NCBI RefSeq assembly: GCF_020360975.1
Contig: NW_025408673.1
Location: 2,170,001-2,234,000 of the forward strand
Source: Hirsutella rhossiliensis
Taxonomy: Eukaryota; Ascomycota; Sordariomycetes; Hypocreales; Ophiocordycipitaceae
DNA length: 64,000 nucleotides
Direction of reading: 5' to 3'
In this document: piece by piece, positions 36,685 through 46,475 of the stretch
Numbering within the stretch: position 1 is the first letter of the stretch
Layout of the letters: each line of letters starts with the position of its first letter
Made by a program: the position numbers and the translations under genes
The notes under the pieces: model-generated
Told to the model about the DNA's origin: nothing
What the model saw: the letters and a program-made list of their open reading frames with translations, nothing else
Databases searched by the model: none

Positions 36685-37426
36685 CTTGACGACGTTGCGC
36701 GGAGTCGCTGCTGTGTGTGTGGTGATGATGGAATCCCAAGGCCGAGTTTGGGAGGATTTGGTGATTTTTCGCTTTGTGGGTGACTAGGGTCGGCGCCATT
36801 CCGGGCTGGGGAGGTTGTGGCTCAACAAGCAACCGTCAGCCACATTTTCGCCTCGCCGTCAGGGCTGCATGGCGGGCACGTGATGAGGCTAGTTAGATTT
36901 GGGCGTCCCACTCAAGCCGAAGCCGTTGCGGCATTTCTCACCCTCGGATTAATTATCCGCAAGGCACCATGCAGAAACCGGCGCAATCACTGTCCGTTGT
37001 GTTTGCTGTCCGAGTTATCCCCTTCTTCGTACAACAGTGGTAATTTTCGGAGCCTGTGGCTGCAAACCGCCTTGAACCTGGCAGAGTTCGCATAGACAGA
37101 ATTCATCTTCACAGTTTCGCTTAGTGATGGTTGATATCTGTCACTGAATGCAAAATCACAGACAACAAGGCCTTGGCTGAGCAGGACCTTTTTCCTCTTA
37201 GCCTTCTTTGACCCAGTCGAAGAGCGCCAGGAGACTTTGTTGCTTGCTTCTCATCGCAAGTATACTCACGCAAGTGGCGTCAAGGGAGACGAGTTACTTA
37301 GTCATCAAGCTATCCCCAGCAAGGGGACACCATTGGCTGCTGAATGACAGTGTTCTTTATCAGCCGATATAACCATCGAGCCTCCAGCCCAGCATCAGGC
37401 AAAGACATTCCTCGCCATAGCCCATC
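36685..37426. promoter_or_regulatory. Shared divergent promoter region of eL42 and coatomer epsilon
   Basis: 742 bp between two divergent starts. No open gene. The individual control elements cannot be assigned with confidence. Confidence 0.5.
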
Positions 37427-38489
37427 ATGGACCCCTACTCAGCCGAGGGCGAGCTCATCAACATCCACAACCACTTCCACCAGGGACAGTACCAGCAAGT
37501 CGTCGACTTCGACACGTCGTCCTTCTCGCCCGACAACGCCCTGCCCGCGCGCGTTCTGCAGCTGCGGGCGCGCATCGCCCTCGGCCAGGCCGACGACGTC
37601 CTCGCACAGGTCCGCGGCAACTCAGAGCCTGAGCTGGCCGCCATTGCGGCCCTGGCTGAGCAGTCCCTGGGCAAGACCGACTCGGCCCTGCAGGCCATCG
37701 AGACGCTCGCTGCATCCGCGGCAGACAACGTCACCGTCCAGGTTGTGGGCGCCATCGTGCTGCAGGCCGCTGGAAAGTCGGAGGAGGCTCTGGCGCTGCT
37801 GTCGCAGCATCAGGCTAGTCGTGAGTGGCGAGGCGCGCACGGGGGCGATGCGTACCGAGCTAACGCTTGGCATAATAGTCGAGGCCGTCGCTCTGATCGT
37901 GCAGATTCAGCTGCAACAGAACCGAACCGACCTCGCTATCAAGGAAGTCTCGGCCGCGCGGAGATGGGCACAGGACAGCCTCCTGGTCAACCTGGCCGAG
38001 TCGTGGGTCGGCCTGAGAGTGGTGGGCGACATGTTCCCCTTCCGTGGTGCGATCCTGAAGCTGACTATTCTCCTCTACAGGGCGGTGAAAAGTACCAGCA
38101 GGCATTCTACGTGTACGAAGAGCTCGCGCAGGCTCCCTCGACGACATCGATACGGACCCTCGTTTCGCAGGCAGTCTGCGAGCTGCACCTGGGCCGCCTG
38201 GAAGAGGCGCAGGCTGCCCTGGAACAGGCGCTGAAGAAGGAGCCGGAATACGTCGAGGCCATTGCCAATATGCTCGTCCTCAACGTCATAAACGGAAGCG
38301 ACGATTCCGAGCTTACCGCGTGAGTGCCCATTGTTGCTGGCGCTCAGCGCGAGACCCTTGCTGACTTACACACGTCTCAGATCACTCAGAAAGTCCGACC
38401 CGAACCACCAAATGCTCGTTGATCTGGAGGAGAAGAGCGCACTGTTTGACAAGGTAGCGACCAAGTACAGTGCCAAGGTTGCCTCGTGA
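37427..38489 (+). CDS. SEC28: Coatomer epsilon subunit
   Basis: Four exons with introns 37821-37878, 38022-38080 and 38320-38380 give 294 residues, close to yeast Sec28 (296). Epsilon-COP is a TPR-fold subunit of the COPI coat that supports retrograde Golgi-to-ER transport by binding the alpha-COP C-terminus. Seen here: the N-terminal GELINIHNHFHQGQYQQVV, helical Ala/Leu-rich TPR-like repeats throughout, the conserved YQQAFYVYEELAQ and SQAVCELHLGRLEEAQAALE in the C-terminal half, and the ending SDPNHQMLVDLEEKSALFDK. All junctions keep frame and restore the expected family sequence. The intron 2 donor is GTGGGC, a weaker site than the others. Confidence 0.93.
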
Positions 38490-38921
38490 AACGAATGATA
38501 CATGAAGATGGCGTGGTCACGGTGCAGAGATAACCGGAGACCTGCATAGAAATCTGAGTGATCAAATCATTCATATCCAGCAAACTCTAGGTATGGCTAG
38601 ACTGTGCCGAGGCCAAAGAGATGTGTCCCATAGACCAGCGTCGCTATGTTGACCGTTATTCAGGCCAACGTCGACGAATAAATAAATGCACATTGAACCC
38701 ATGTCACCGTCTCCAATTTGGTGCAACGTGCACAACAGCGGTCCGCGCCCTCATTCCGCATTCCCAGTCCACCCCCCGGTGATTTGTGTCGGAGTACCCT
38801 GGCCCGCGCTTTCGTGCTCTTCGCCCGTCTCGGCTATAGACTCTTGCGGCGCCCGGTAGGGCCTTGTGCGGCGAGGCAAGCCAGGTCCGCCGGCGGTCGG
38901 GGCACTGGGCCGTGCTGGGCC
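38490..38921. other. Intergenic, no gene seen
   Basis: 3' flank of the coatomer gene and of the gene on the opposite strand. The last in-frame stop of the extended hypothetical reading frame lies at 38922-38924. Confidence 0.4.
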
Positions 38922-39161
38922 CTATGGTCCAACAGGTCGAGAGGCTCCGGGCCGTCGGAGCTGAGAATCGTGGCAAGTTAGCCCTGCTGCCCTGCTGCCG
39001 GTGAAGCCGCCCGCGACGTCGCGAGACGATGCGCGGCTAGGCTGGACCAACCTCGGCGGGCCTCGTGCGGGAGACATGACCGGCGCCTGGCTGGACGACT
39101 CGGGGCCGGAATCGGAGTCGAGCTCGTCGTCCGAGATCCACAGGTAAGATCGGGCGTTGCT

Positions 39162-40091
39162 CTAGAAGGCCTCAACCTCCTGCGGATCTCGCTGGATAAA
39201 CTCTTGAACCTCGCCGCCTGCTGCAGGTGCTGCCGCCGACACTTGATTCCCGGCAGCGGCGATCCTACCCGTGGGGCCGTCGGTGGCCTTCTTTGCGTCT
39301 GCAATGTCACTGCCTCCTGGCTCGGCGGGGCCTGCTGCTGCTCCTGCGCTGCCAGCGGCGGTGACTTGCGGAACCTTTGCATGACCAACGTTAGCCGACT
39401 CTTTGTCCGGGACAGCTGCTTGCTTGGAAGCGTCGGCGTCTTCCCCGATACTCGTCGACGTCTTTTCCTTTGCAGCAGCCGAGGACGATGGCGTGGGACT
39501 GGTCACATTGACAACCGTGCGCCCAGAGGCAGTCCTCTTCTCGGCATCTTTGAAGACATCCTCGAGAGGCTTCTTGGACAGATCCTTGTCCACCCCGTCG
39601 AGGCACCTCGCAAGTGGCGCCTCAAGGTAAAAGCCTCTATAGTTGAGGTACGTCAACGAATAGTCTTCGACGTCTTCGGCGCGGGCAATGCTCTGGTCGG
39701 CAGGCCGGTGGTGATCAAGGGGCTGATCAAGGGGCTGATCAAGGGGCGCCGACGCCACCGACGCAGCTGACGTGGCCTTGCGTCCCGGGCCGGACGCGAC
39801 GCTGGTCGTCGGGGGCGAGTCGGGCTGCTTGGGGCCCTCGAGCCATTCCACGATTGACTTTACGGAGCGGCCAGCAACGCCAGCGGGGAGAGCCTGGCGC
39901 GGTGGGGTGGCGGCGGCTCCGCCACGGCAAGAGGAAGCCGGCGAGGCCAGGCGGGCAGGACGAGGAGAGGGGTTGACTGGCAGATCAGACGGTTTCTCCT
40001 GGCTGCGGTCGGTGGTAGGGCCAGCGGCCTTGATGACGCCTGCCGGCGGCCCCTCCTTATGGGTGCCATGAGCGTTGGACGCCGGATCCAT
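39162..40091 (-). CDS. Hypothetical protein, possibly cut short by an in-frame stop
   Basis: 309 residues, not recognised. Most is low-complexity Ala/Pro/Ser sequence likely to be disordered, with a short triple repeat PLDQ-PLDQ-PLDH near residue 115. A more ordered core lies at about 140-180 (EDVEDYSLTYLNYRGFYLEA, then PLARCLDGVDKDL), and a second at the end (EVQEFIQRDPQEVEAF). The frame ends in TAG at 39162-39164 but continues in the same frame for 79 further codons with good coding character (SYLWISDDELDSDSG) to a stop at 38922-38924. The stop may be a nonsense allele, a read-through site, a sequencing error, or the end of an intron whose acceptor would be TTCTAG. No signal peptide or membrane segment seen. 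Confidence 0.6.
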   Translation of the reverse strand: MDPASNAHGTHKEGPPAGVIKAAGPTTDRSQEKPSDLPVNPSPRPARLASPASSCRGGAAATPPRQALPAGVAGRSVKSIVEWLEGPKQPDSPPTTSVASGPGRKATSAASVASAPLDQPLDQPLDHHRPADQSIARAEDVEDYSLTYLNYRGFYLEAPLARCLDGVDKDLSKKPLEDVFKDAEKRTASGRTVVNVTSPTPSSSAAAKEKTSTSIGEDADASKQAAVPDKESANVGHAKVPQVTAAGSAGAAAGPAEPGGSDIADAKKATDGPTGRIAAAGNQVSAAAPAAGGEVQEFIQRDPQEVEAF

Positions 40092-40625
40092 GGAAAGGCA
40101 ATCAGATGACTATGGGAGAGATAGGATGGAATGGGAGAAAATGTGATGTGCGAGACGCAAACGCAACGAAAGAAGAGAATCAGGTGCACAAGACGGTTGA
40201 AAGCCAGTGTTGGCTGTAGGAAAAACTTGGCGTGGAGGTGACAGCTGGCAAGAGGGCAAAGAAAGGGGCATGAAATGGCTGCCTTGGCGGTCTGTCAGTT
40301 TGAGCAGCCGGCGGGTTCAGCAACCAGCTGGCCAGCGTGAATAGAACAGGTAGCCAGTGCCGAGAGCCGGATAACGTCTCACGCAAGATAGTGCTTCACC
40401 GGCCTTTGAACCCTCCGGAGAAAGTAACTCGATTCTTCTGCCCAGAGCCACAAAAATCTAACCGTTATCTAATGACTTCCTTTCCACAACGCTTTTGTTC
40501 CCCCGCATACCTTCATGGGCGTGTGTCGTCATGGGTGCCATGCCACCAAACCGGCGCTGACGTCGGCAGGACCGCAGAGCATGCCCAGCCTCTATGGTTC
40601 ATTCATTTGCGGCCACGGCGTCCGC
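40092..40625. other. Intergenic, no gene seen
   Basis: Upstream region of the hypothetical gene and 3' flank of MBF1, both on the minus strand. Confidence 0.4.
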
Positions 40626-41183
40626 TCACTTTTTGCCCGGGAACTTGGGGGCGCCAATGTCGCTGCCTCGCAGCTTGACTTTGAGCACGCGCTCCATGGC
40701 GCTCAGCACCTTTTGGTCGGGGGGGGCAGAGCCCCGCTCAAAGTCGGCGACGATGGACTGCGTCGTGTTGCACCGCGTGGCGAGATCCTTCTGGGTCATC
40801 TTGGGCTCCATCTTCTGCCGCGCCGACGAGATGGCGTCGCCGACGGCCTTGCCGACCGTGTTGGGCTTGATGATGTCGTCGGATCGGTCGACCTTTGTCA
40901 TGCGCTGACCCTCGGTGGAACTGCCAGCCTACATTGTCGAGTCAGCAGATGAGCGCTTGGCAAGAACACCGTCTTGACTTGGGGAAGTTGGACCAAGTCA
41001 TGTGGGCCGGACCAGACATACCGCGTTGGCCGACGAGTACTTCTTCTCGGTGCCGATGATGCCACCGCTTCGCTGGGCAGCATTCAAGGCAGCCTTGCCT
41101 CGGACGACGGTCTCGCGCTCCGAAGCGCCAGGGCCGCGCACCTTGCTGCCAATCTTGGTGACGGAGCTCCAGTCCTCGGACAT
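40626..41183 (-). CDS. MBF1: Multiprotein-bridging factor 1
   Basis: Two exons with one intron (40929-41021) give 154 residues (yeast 151). MBF1 bridges bZIP activators such as Gcn4 to TBP and also guards the reading frame on colliding ribosomes. Seen: the N-terminal MBF1 domain ([16 protein letters not shown], residues about 4-19, then [15 protein letters not shown] about 40-54), and a C-terminal HTH of the Cro/XRE type ([20 protein letters not shown] about 98-117, then [19 protein letters not shown]). The tail ends KFPGKK. Length and order are normal. It is divergent from the DUF1365 gene. Confidence 0.95.
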
Positions 41184-41750
41184 GTTGTGTGTGGGGTGTT
41201 TGGAAACTGAGCAAAATCGAAACGAAAGACGAGCGGGATATTCGGGCCGGCGTTGATGGAGCGAGGACAGCCTCTCGACGATGGTCAGTCGCTTGTCCTG
41301 CGACAGTCTGCTGTTGTTGTTGTTGGGGGCAGAAGTATGCTGTCGGATACCTTTTGGTAGTTATATCTGGCCTGGGGAGGACGATGGGCGATGGTGGCGT
41401 GGAGTGAAGTTGGGCGCTGAGTCAACCGGCAAGGCGGAGTCGTACCGGTGCTGTAACTTACAGCCACCTTGCCGGGCTGACTCCCACCCACCACCCAGCC
41501 AGTAGATTGCTGGAATGTGCTAGATTGGGAGACGCTTACCTAACAACGTCCAGGCCGTGCCCTGCCAAGCCTGCCGTATCTCGAGGGTACTTGTGACCTG
41601 TACTTACGCATCTGGATGGCCAAACACCTTGATGGTGAAATAAGCCCATGAGTCCGGCTGGCCAAAGACTCGCCTCTTCCGCTCTCCATCCCAATTCCCC
41701 TCCTCCTCGAGGCTACTTTCTTTTCCCTCTCCGGTTTCTCCGAGAGGACC
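41184..41750. promoter_or_regulatory. Divergent promoter region of MBF1 and the DUF1365 gene
   Basis: 567 bp between two starts on opposite strands. A CTGTTGTTGTTGTTG run lies at about 41310-41324 on the plus strand. No gene seen. Confidence 0.45.
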
Positions 41751-43685
41751 ATGGACGAGGTGTCGGACGAGTCGCCGTGGCTACCTGCGATCCTTGCCAT
41801 TGACTTTGGCCACCGATTGATACAGGATGGCACGCTTTCACTCTTCCTCGTCTGCCTCATCTTCTCGTGCTACTTCCTGTTTGGGAGCTGGCTGGATCTT
41901 GCCCTCGTTTCAGTAGCCGTGGGGCTCAAGTCTGTCGGCTCTCTCGCCTCTTGGATTCATGATTCGGCCTCCGCCCACGTCTCGCTGGCCTCTGCCTCTG
42001 CACTTCTAGCCGCCTGGCTCATCTTCAATACTGTGCGGTCAAGCTTCACTTCTCGAGATGACATCCCCTGGAATGGTCCGGAAATGCCCTACCTGATACC
42101 CTGCCGAACTATGCATAGTCGACAAGTCCCCAAAAAGCATTCCTTTTCATATTCCTACTTGGTCGTGGGCACTCCCGTGGGCTACAGCGGAAACGTGAAT
42201 GGCATCGTCTCAGTCGACGTCCAGGAGCAGGCGCGCTCTCGGCAACCTGGCGCCCGGATTCCAAAGGGCTGGTTCGACGTGGACGCGGCGGATTGCCTAC
42301 AGAGGGGCTATGGTGAAGTCGGGCTGCGTGGGAAGTTGGACGGCTACCTCAAGTCACAGGTTTGCTGGCCAATACTCATCACAAGGTGTAAAGCTAATCT
42401 GACCTAGGATATCGATCCTTCAGACTACCCGCACGCCTATCTCATCACAGTTCCCAGGTTTCTTGGATATCACTTCAACCCAGTCGCCTTCTGGTACCTC
42501 TACTCCTCCGACAAGGTGCTCTCTGCCATTGTGCTCGATGTCAACAACACGTTTGATGAACGACGGACCTATCTCGTGCTTCGCGCATTTCCAAGGCAAG
42601 CCGACACGGCTTCGGCCTCCAATGGCGCGGCGCAGTCGCGGATTACAGCCTCGTGGCCAAAAGACTTTCACGTATCGCCTTTCAACTCTCGCAAGGGGAC
42701 TTACTCTCTCCTCGCCAGCGATCCGCTCGGGCCTGACATGAAAGGCTTCCACGGGCTGGACGTAACCATCAACCTAGCATCATCAGCAGGCCATCCGAAA
42801 TTCTTTGCTCGTCTCTTCTCCGAGGGTGAGGCTGTCGACCCGTCGCGGATGAGTGCCATGCAAACACTCAGGTTTCTCCTTGGCTGGTGCTGGGTCGGAT
42901 TCGCCACGTTTCCCAGGATCATCAGACAGGCTGCAGCCTTGTTTCTCAAGCATAAACTTCATGTCTGGTACCGTCCAGAGCCTCTCAAGACAACTCAAGG
43001 CCGACATGCGGACCGGGTCGAAAAGGACTTGGAGCATGTGTTTCGAAGGTACCTGCGGCACCTCGTCCAGCAATCTCCAAAGGCCCTCTCGGTGCGATAT
43101 CTCTCGAGCGGCATCCCCTCCCTCGACTCCGAGGTCTTCAAGTCGTCAGCGGCAGCGGATCAGCCCGGGGCGGCCGAGCAGTTCGAAATCAGAATTCTGA
43201 CGCCAGTGTTCTACTCCCGTTTTGCTCAATATGCCCACGATTTCGAAGGCATCTTCAGTGAGCTGACGGAAAATGGGACTGTGTGGGTGGACAAGCCGCA
43301 CTTGCTGCCCGGAATATTCCTCAAGAAGGCATCGTCTCCATTACAAACGTCCAGCCTTACGGACTTTGCCGGCTTCAAAGCGATACAAAGACTCCGTCGA
43401 AGGCCGGAAAAGATTCCGCAAGCACCAACGACCTCGGCGGATCCCCTGCGGCCGACGAGCCGCGCAATCGATATTCGAGACTTTCGCATCTCCTCCATGG
43501 ATGCCTACGTGCTGGGGCAGGATGACGGGAGCTTAATTGCAACCTACCGGGCGGCGGTGCTTCGAGTATTGATAGCAGACCGCTTTCTCATGGGCCAGAC
43601 GGGCCTCGTCAAGACGGTCGAGTTTCTTGGGCACGCAGGCCTCGCATGGACTTTGGTGTCTCTGATGATGCGCAAGATGCGGTGA
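41751..43685 (+). CDS. DUF1365 family protein with N-terminal membrane segments
   Basis: Two exons with a 48-bp intron (42360-42407) give 628 residues. The N-terminus has two hydrophobic stretches (LSLFLVCLIFSCYFLFGSW about 29-47 and a second about 75-95), so it is probably membrane-anchored. The DUF1365 domain follows: RTMHSRQVPKKHSFSYSYLV near 124, YPHAYLITVPRFLGYHFNPV near 211, then FWYLYSSDKVLSAIVLDVNN, KDFHVSPFN and the C-terminal RVLIADRFLMGQTGLVK region. Bacterial DUF1365 proteins are often encoded near cyclopropane-fatty-acid synthase-like genes; the fungal role is unknown to me. No partner gene is visible here. Confidence 0.85.
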
Positions 43686-44533
43686 ACCTTGCCCCTCCCA
43701 GGACGCATCGAGAACGTGCAGCACGACTTGCTTCCTGCATGGCGGTGATACGGGAGCAGCCGGTGGGGCTTCGGCGGTAGGCCATTGGATCGATGCGGGC
43801 GCAACGGGACTAACGATCGTCAGCCGCCGCGGAGAACCGACGCTCTCCAAGCCCAACTTATAAGCGGCATGGCGTGTCATTGCTGCGCTAAGCCATGGGG
43901 AAAGCCACTTGATTCCAAATACTCTGAGAGCCGGACGGGCGGCCCCGCCGCAACGCTCATGCTCGCTTCTGAGGAGCCAAAAAGGGTCTTCATACGAGAG
44001 CCCCGTCCGAATTTGCCCAGGCCCAAGCCGGAGAAGCTTGCCTACAGAAAGGGACTTGCCAACGGTCATCACCAGCGCGACTATCGATGCCCTCACAGCC
44101 CCCTCCGCCCCTCCAGCCTTGGATTCGGTGTGAGTTGCCCGGCGAGTTGCCCATGGACAGGAAACTCCGTCGTGGTTGAGTGAGGGGAAAGGGAAGGAAT
44201 GAGACACAGAGACGGCCTCGTGTGATTCGCTGCCACGCAGCTCAGCCGTTGACCTGCTTGCATCCTCGCATGCCGCGGCTACCCACATCATCGAGCTCCC
44301 GCGGCCCCACCACAGCTTCCTTTTGCTCTAGGCTGGCGAGCAAGCCCGTATCCGTATCCTACCGACTTGTCCGGATCCGTTGGTGGCCAACCCATCAGGT
44401 ATTTATTACCCCGCAAGCTGCAGCAACCATAAGAGAGGCGAGAGGCAAAGAATAGCCACGACAAAGACAGACAAACCCCTCGTTGAATCCCCCCCCAAAA
44501 GACGCCCAAGACGAAAGCGAACAACCAGCCGCC
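43686..44533. other. Intergenic, upstream of the GFA-type gene
   Basis: 848 bp without a supported gene. A long minus-strand open frame spans part of it and the end of the DUF1365 gene, but it has no family resemblance and is taken as chance. A C-rich run precedes the next start. Confidence 0.4.
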
Positions 44534-45143
44534 ATGCCTCTCACCGGACACTGCCTCTGCAAGGCCGTTAAGTACTCAGTCGACATCGACAAGCCGCTCG
44601 TGACGGGCTACGACCATTGCGACGACTGCCAGCGCCAGACGGGCTCGACCTATTGTACGTCAAAGACCCCTCATCGACCCCTCTCTGTCATGCGTGGACT
44701 GCCCCCCTCCTCTTCTTCCTCGCCTCCTCATTACTCCAACTGACCAATCTTCACCAGCCCTCGTCGCCCTCGTCCCCAGGGACAAGCTCAAGATCGACGG
44801 CCAAGTCAAGAGGTGGCAGGGCAAGGGCTCCTCGGGTAACGCCGTTTATCGCGTCTTCTGCCCTGAGTGTGGCTCCCCTATTGCTCACGAGCCCGACGCC
44901 AACAAAGCCGTATCTGTCCTCAAGGCCGGCACCCTGGACACGAATATCAAGAAGAATCTAAAGCCTGTGCGTTTCGTCACCTTCTGTTGACCATAGCAAG
45001 CGCTTGCCCAAGTTGGGTGTGTTTGACTGGACACGATGGACTGATACGTTGCTTCCGTCTAGGACACCGAAATCTGGACCGCGGGAAAACTGCCGTTCTG
45101 CCAGGAGAAGTTGGCCAAGGCGTTCGAGCACATGCCTCAGTAA
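44534..45143 (+). CDS. GFA/CENP-V-fold zinc protein
   Basis: Three exons with introns 44655-44757 and 44967-45062 give 136 residues. It has the glutathione-dependent formaldehyde-activating enzyme (GFA) fold with its zinc ligands: GHCLCKAVKY (Cys 7, Cys 9), HCDDCQRQTG (Cys 29, Cys 32) and FCPECGSPI (two Cys near 78-81). The family sequence TYSLVALVPRDKLKI is restored across the first junction. Fungal genomes hold many small GFA-domain proteins and most have no proven reaction. Predicted soluble. Convergent with the collagen-like gene. Confidence 0.88.
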
Positions 45144-45608
45144 ATAATGGCGAGGAGACAGGGGATGACGGAATGAGGAGACGCAACAGTGGGACAGGCA
45201 TGCCGGCATCTTGTCTGCATTATCCTGTCAAGAAGATGGGCTCTGTGAAGAAAAAAGACGAGAATTGAACAAGCTGACTTGGACAACTATGATCTAGAGA
45301 ACAAAGTCTCCTAAGGAAGAAAAGAAACCCATTGCAACGCGGCCTGGGCTATTGCCACCACGTCTCCCATCTCTAAGTACACTCACCAACGGTATAGACA
45401 ATGCGCCCGTGATCCATCCAAAACCGAAGCGCCATCCCCATTAACTTTGTGATGGATGAGTCACCCTTCGCGAGTGTCGTCTCCTCATCATTAACTCAGG
45501 AAGCACTGCACGCCCTGGTGCAGTCCAATCCTTCTCGTCCTCTCCTTGAATGGCAAAAGCGTTGGTACAAGCCTCGGTAACAACAGCGTACACGACGGTC
45601 AGACACTT
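45144..45608. other. Convergent 3' flanks
   Basis: 465 bp between two stop codons. No gene seen. Confidence 0.4.
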
Positions 45609-46475
45609 TTACAGAGCGAGCATGACAGCAGCGCCAACAGCGGCAACAGCCAGGCTAGAGATGACCTTGCCCGAGTTGCCGGCGTTGGCGTTGATGCCAG
45701 CAGTAGATGTCGTCGAGTTGCCGCTGCGGCCGCCGGCGGCGCCGGTCGTGGGTGAGGTGGAAGTGGAACGGGTGCTGGCGGGGGCATCGGCCGCGCTGGA
45801 CGCCCTGGCCCCGGAAGCACCAGCACCGGAAGGGGCACTGGCATCACCGCCGGCGCCACCAACACCGGCTGAGGCGCCGCCGGCCGAAGTACCGCTACGA
45901 CCGCCACTGGCACTGGGGGAGCCACTGGCCGAAGCGCCGGGAGCGCCGTCGGTGCCCTTAGAGCCGGGAGCGCCGTCGGTGCCCTTGGCACCGTTGACAC
46001 CGTTGACACCGTTGACACCTTCCCCGCCGTCCCCGCCGTTGCCGCCGTACACGGTCTTGCCCGGAGCGCCGGTAGCGCCGGTAGCGGCTGCGGCAGCCTC
46101 GAAAACGCCCAAGCCGCCAGCGATGGTCTCCCAGAGGGGCTGGAAGCTCGCTGTGGGCGACGGGCCGCAAAGGCTGGCCGAGACCTGATCGATGGCCTGG
46201 TTGACGAGCTTATACGTATCCTGGGTCATCTTCTTCGAGTCGAGCTCGCACTGGCGGCAGTCCTTCCAGGCGGCGAAGAAGCCGCCGCCGTTGTCGGTCT
46301 TGCACATGCAGGCGGCGTGCGCGCTGATGTCTCCGGTGCAGCCGCTCTGGATGCCCTCATCCTTGCCGCATCGGCTGGAGCAGGCGTTCTGGCCCGGGGC
46401 GCTGGGCTCCTGGGGCGCGGCGAGGGCCGGGAGGGCGAGAGCGGCCGAGGCAGCGAGGGCGGCAGCGTATCTCAT
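45609..46475 (-). CDS. Secreted collagen-like, probably GPI-anchored cell-surface protein
   Basis: A single-exon 288-residue protein. Residues 1-20 form a signal peptide ending ALAA. Residues 32-103 hold eight cysteines (32, 36, 46, 56, 58, 73, 76, 103) with a CxC pair, reminiscent of but not identical to a CFEM domain. Residues 133-180 are a collagen-like Gly-X-Y tract with Gly at every third position from 144 to 180 (13 in a row, such as GVNGVNGVNG and GTDGAPG). About 181-262 is a Ser/Ala/Thr/Gly-rich stalk suited to O-glycosylation, then a hydrophobic tail fits a GPI signal. The layout resembles the Metarhizium coat protein MCL1 (Cys-rich head, collagenous middle, GPI end), though this protein is much shorter. 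Role in wall coating or adhesion is inference. Confidence 0.85.
   Translation of the reverse strand: MRYAAALAASAALALPALAAPQEPSAPGQNACSSRCGKDEGIQSGCTGDISAHAACMCKTDNGGGFFAAWKDCRQCELDSKKMTQDTYKLVNQAIDQVSASLCGPSPTASFQPLWETIAGGLGVFEAAAAATGATGAPGKTVYGGNGGDGGEGVNGVNGVNGAKGTDGAPGSKGTDGAPGASASGSPSASGGRSGTSAGGASAGVGGAGGDASAPSGAGASGARASSAADAPASTRSTSTSPTTGAAGGRSGNSTTSTAGINANAGNSGKVISSLAVAAVGAAVMLAL

Noticed and set aside
43533..44291. 252-codon minus-strand open frame over the end of the DUF1365 gene and the following gap
   Set aside because: No family resemblance, unnatural composition, and half of it is antisense to a well-supported exon.
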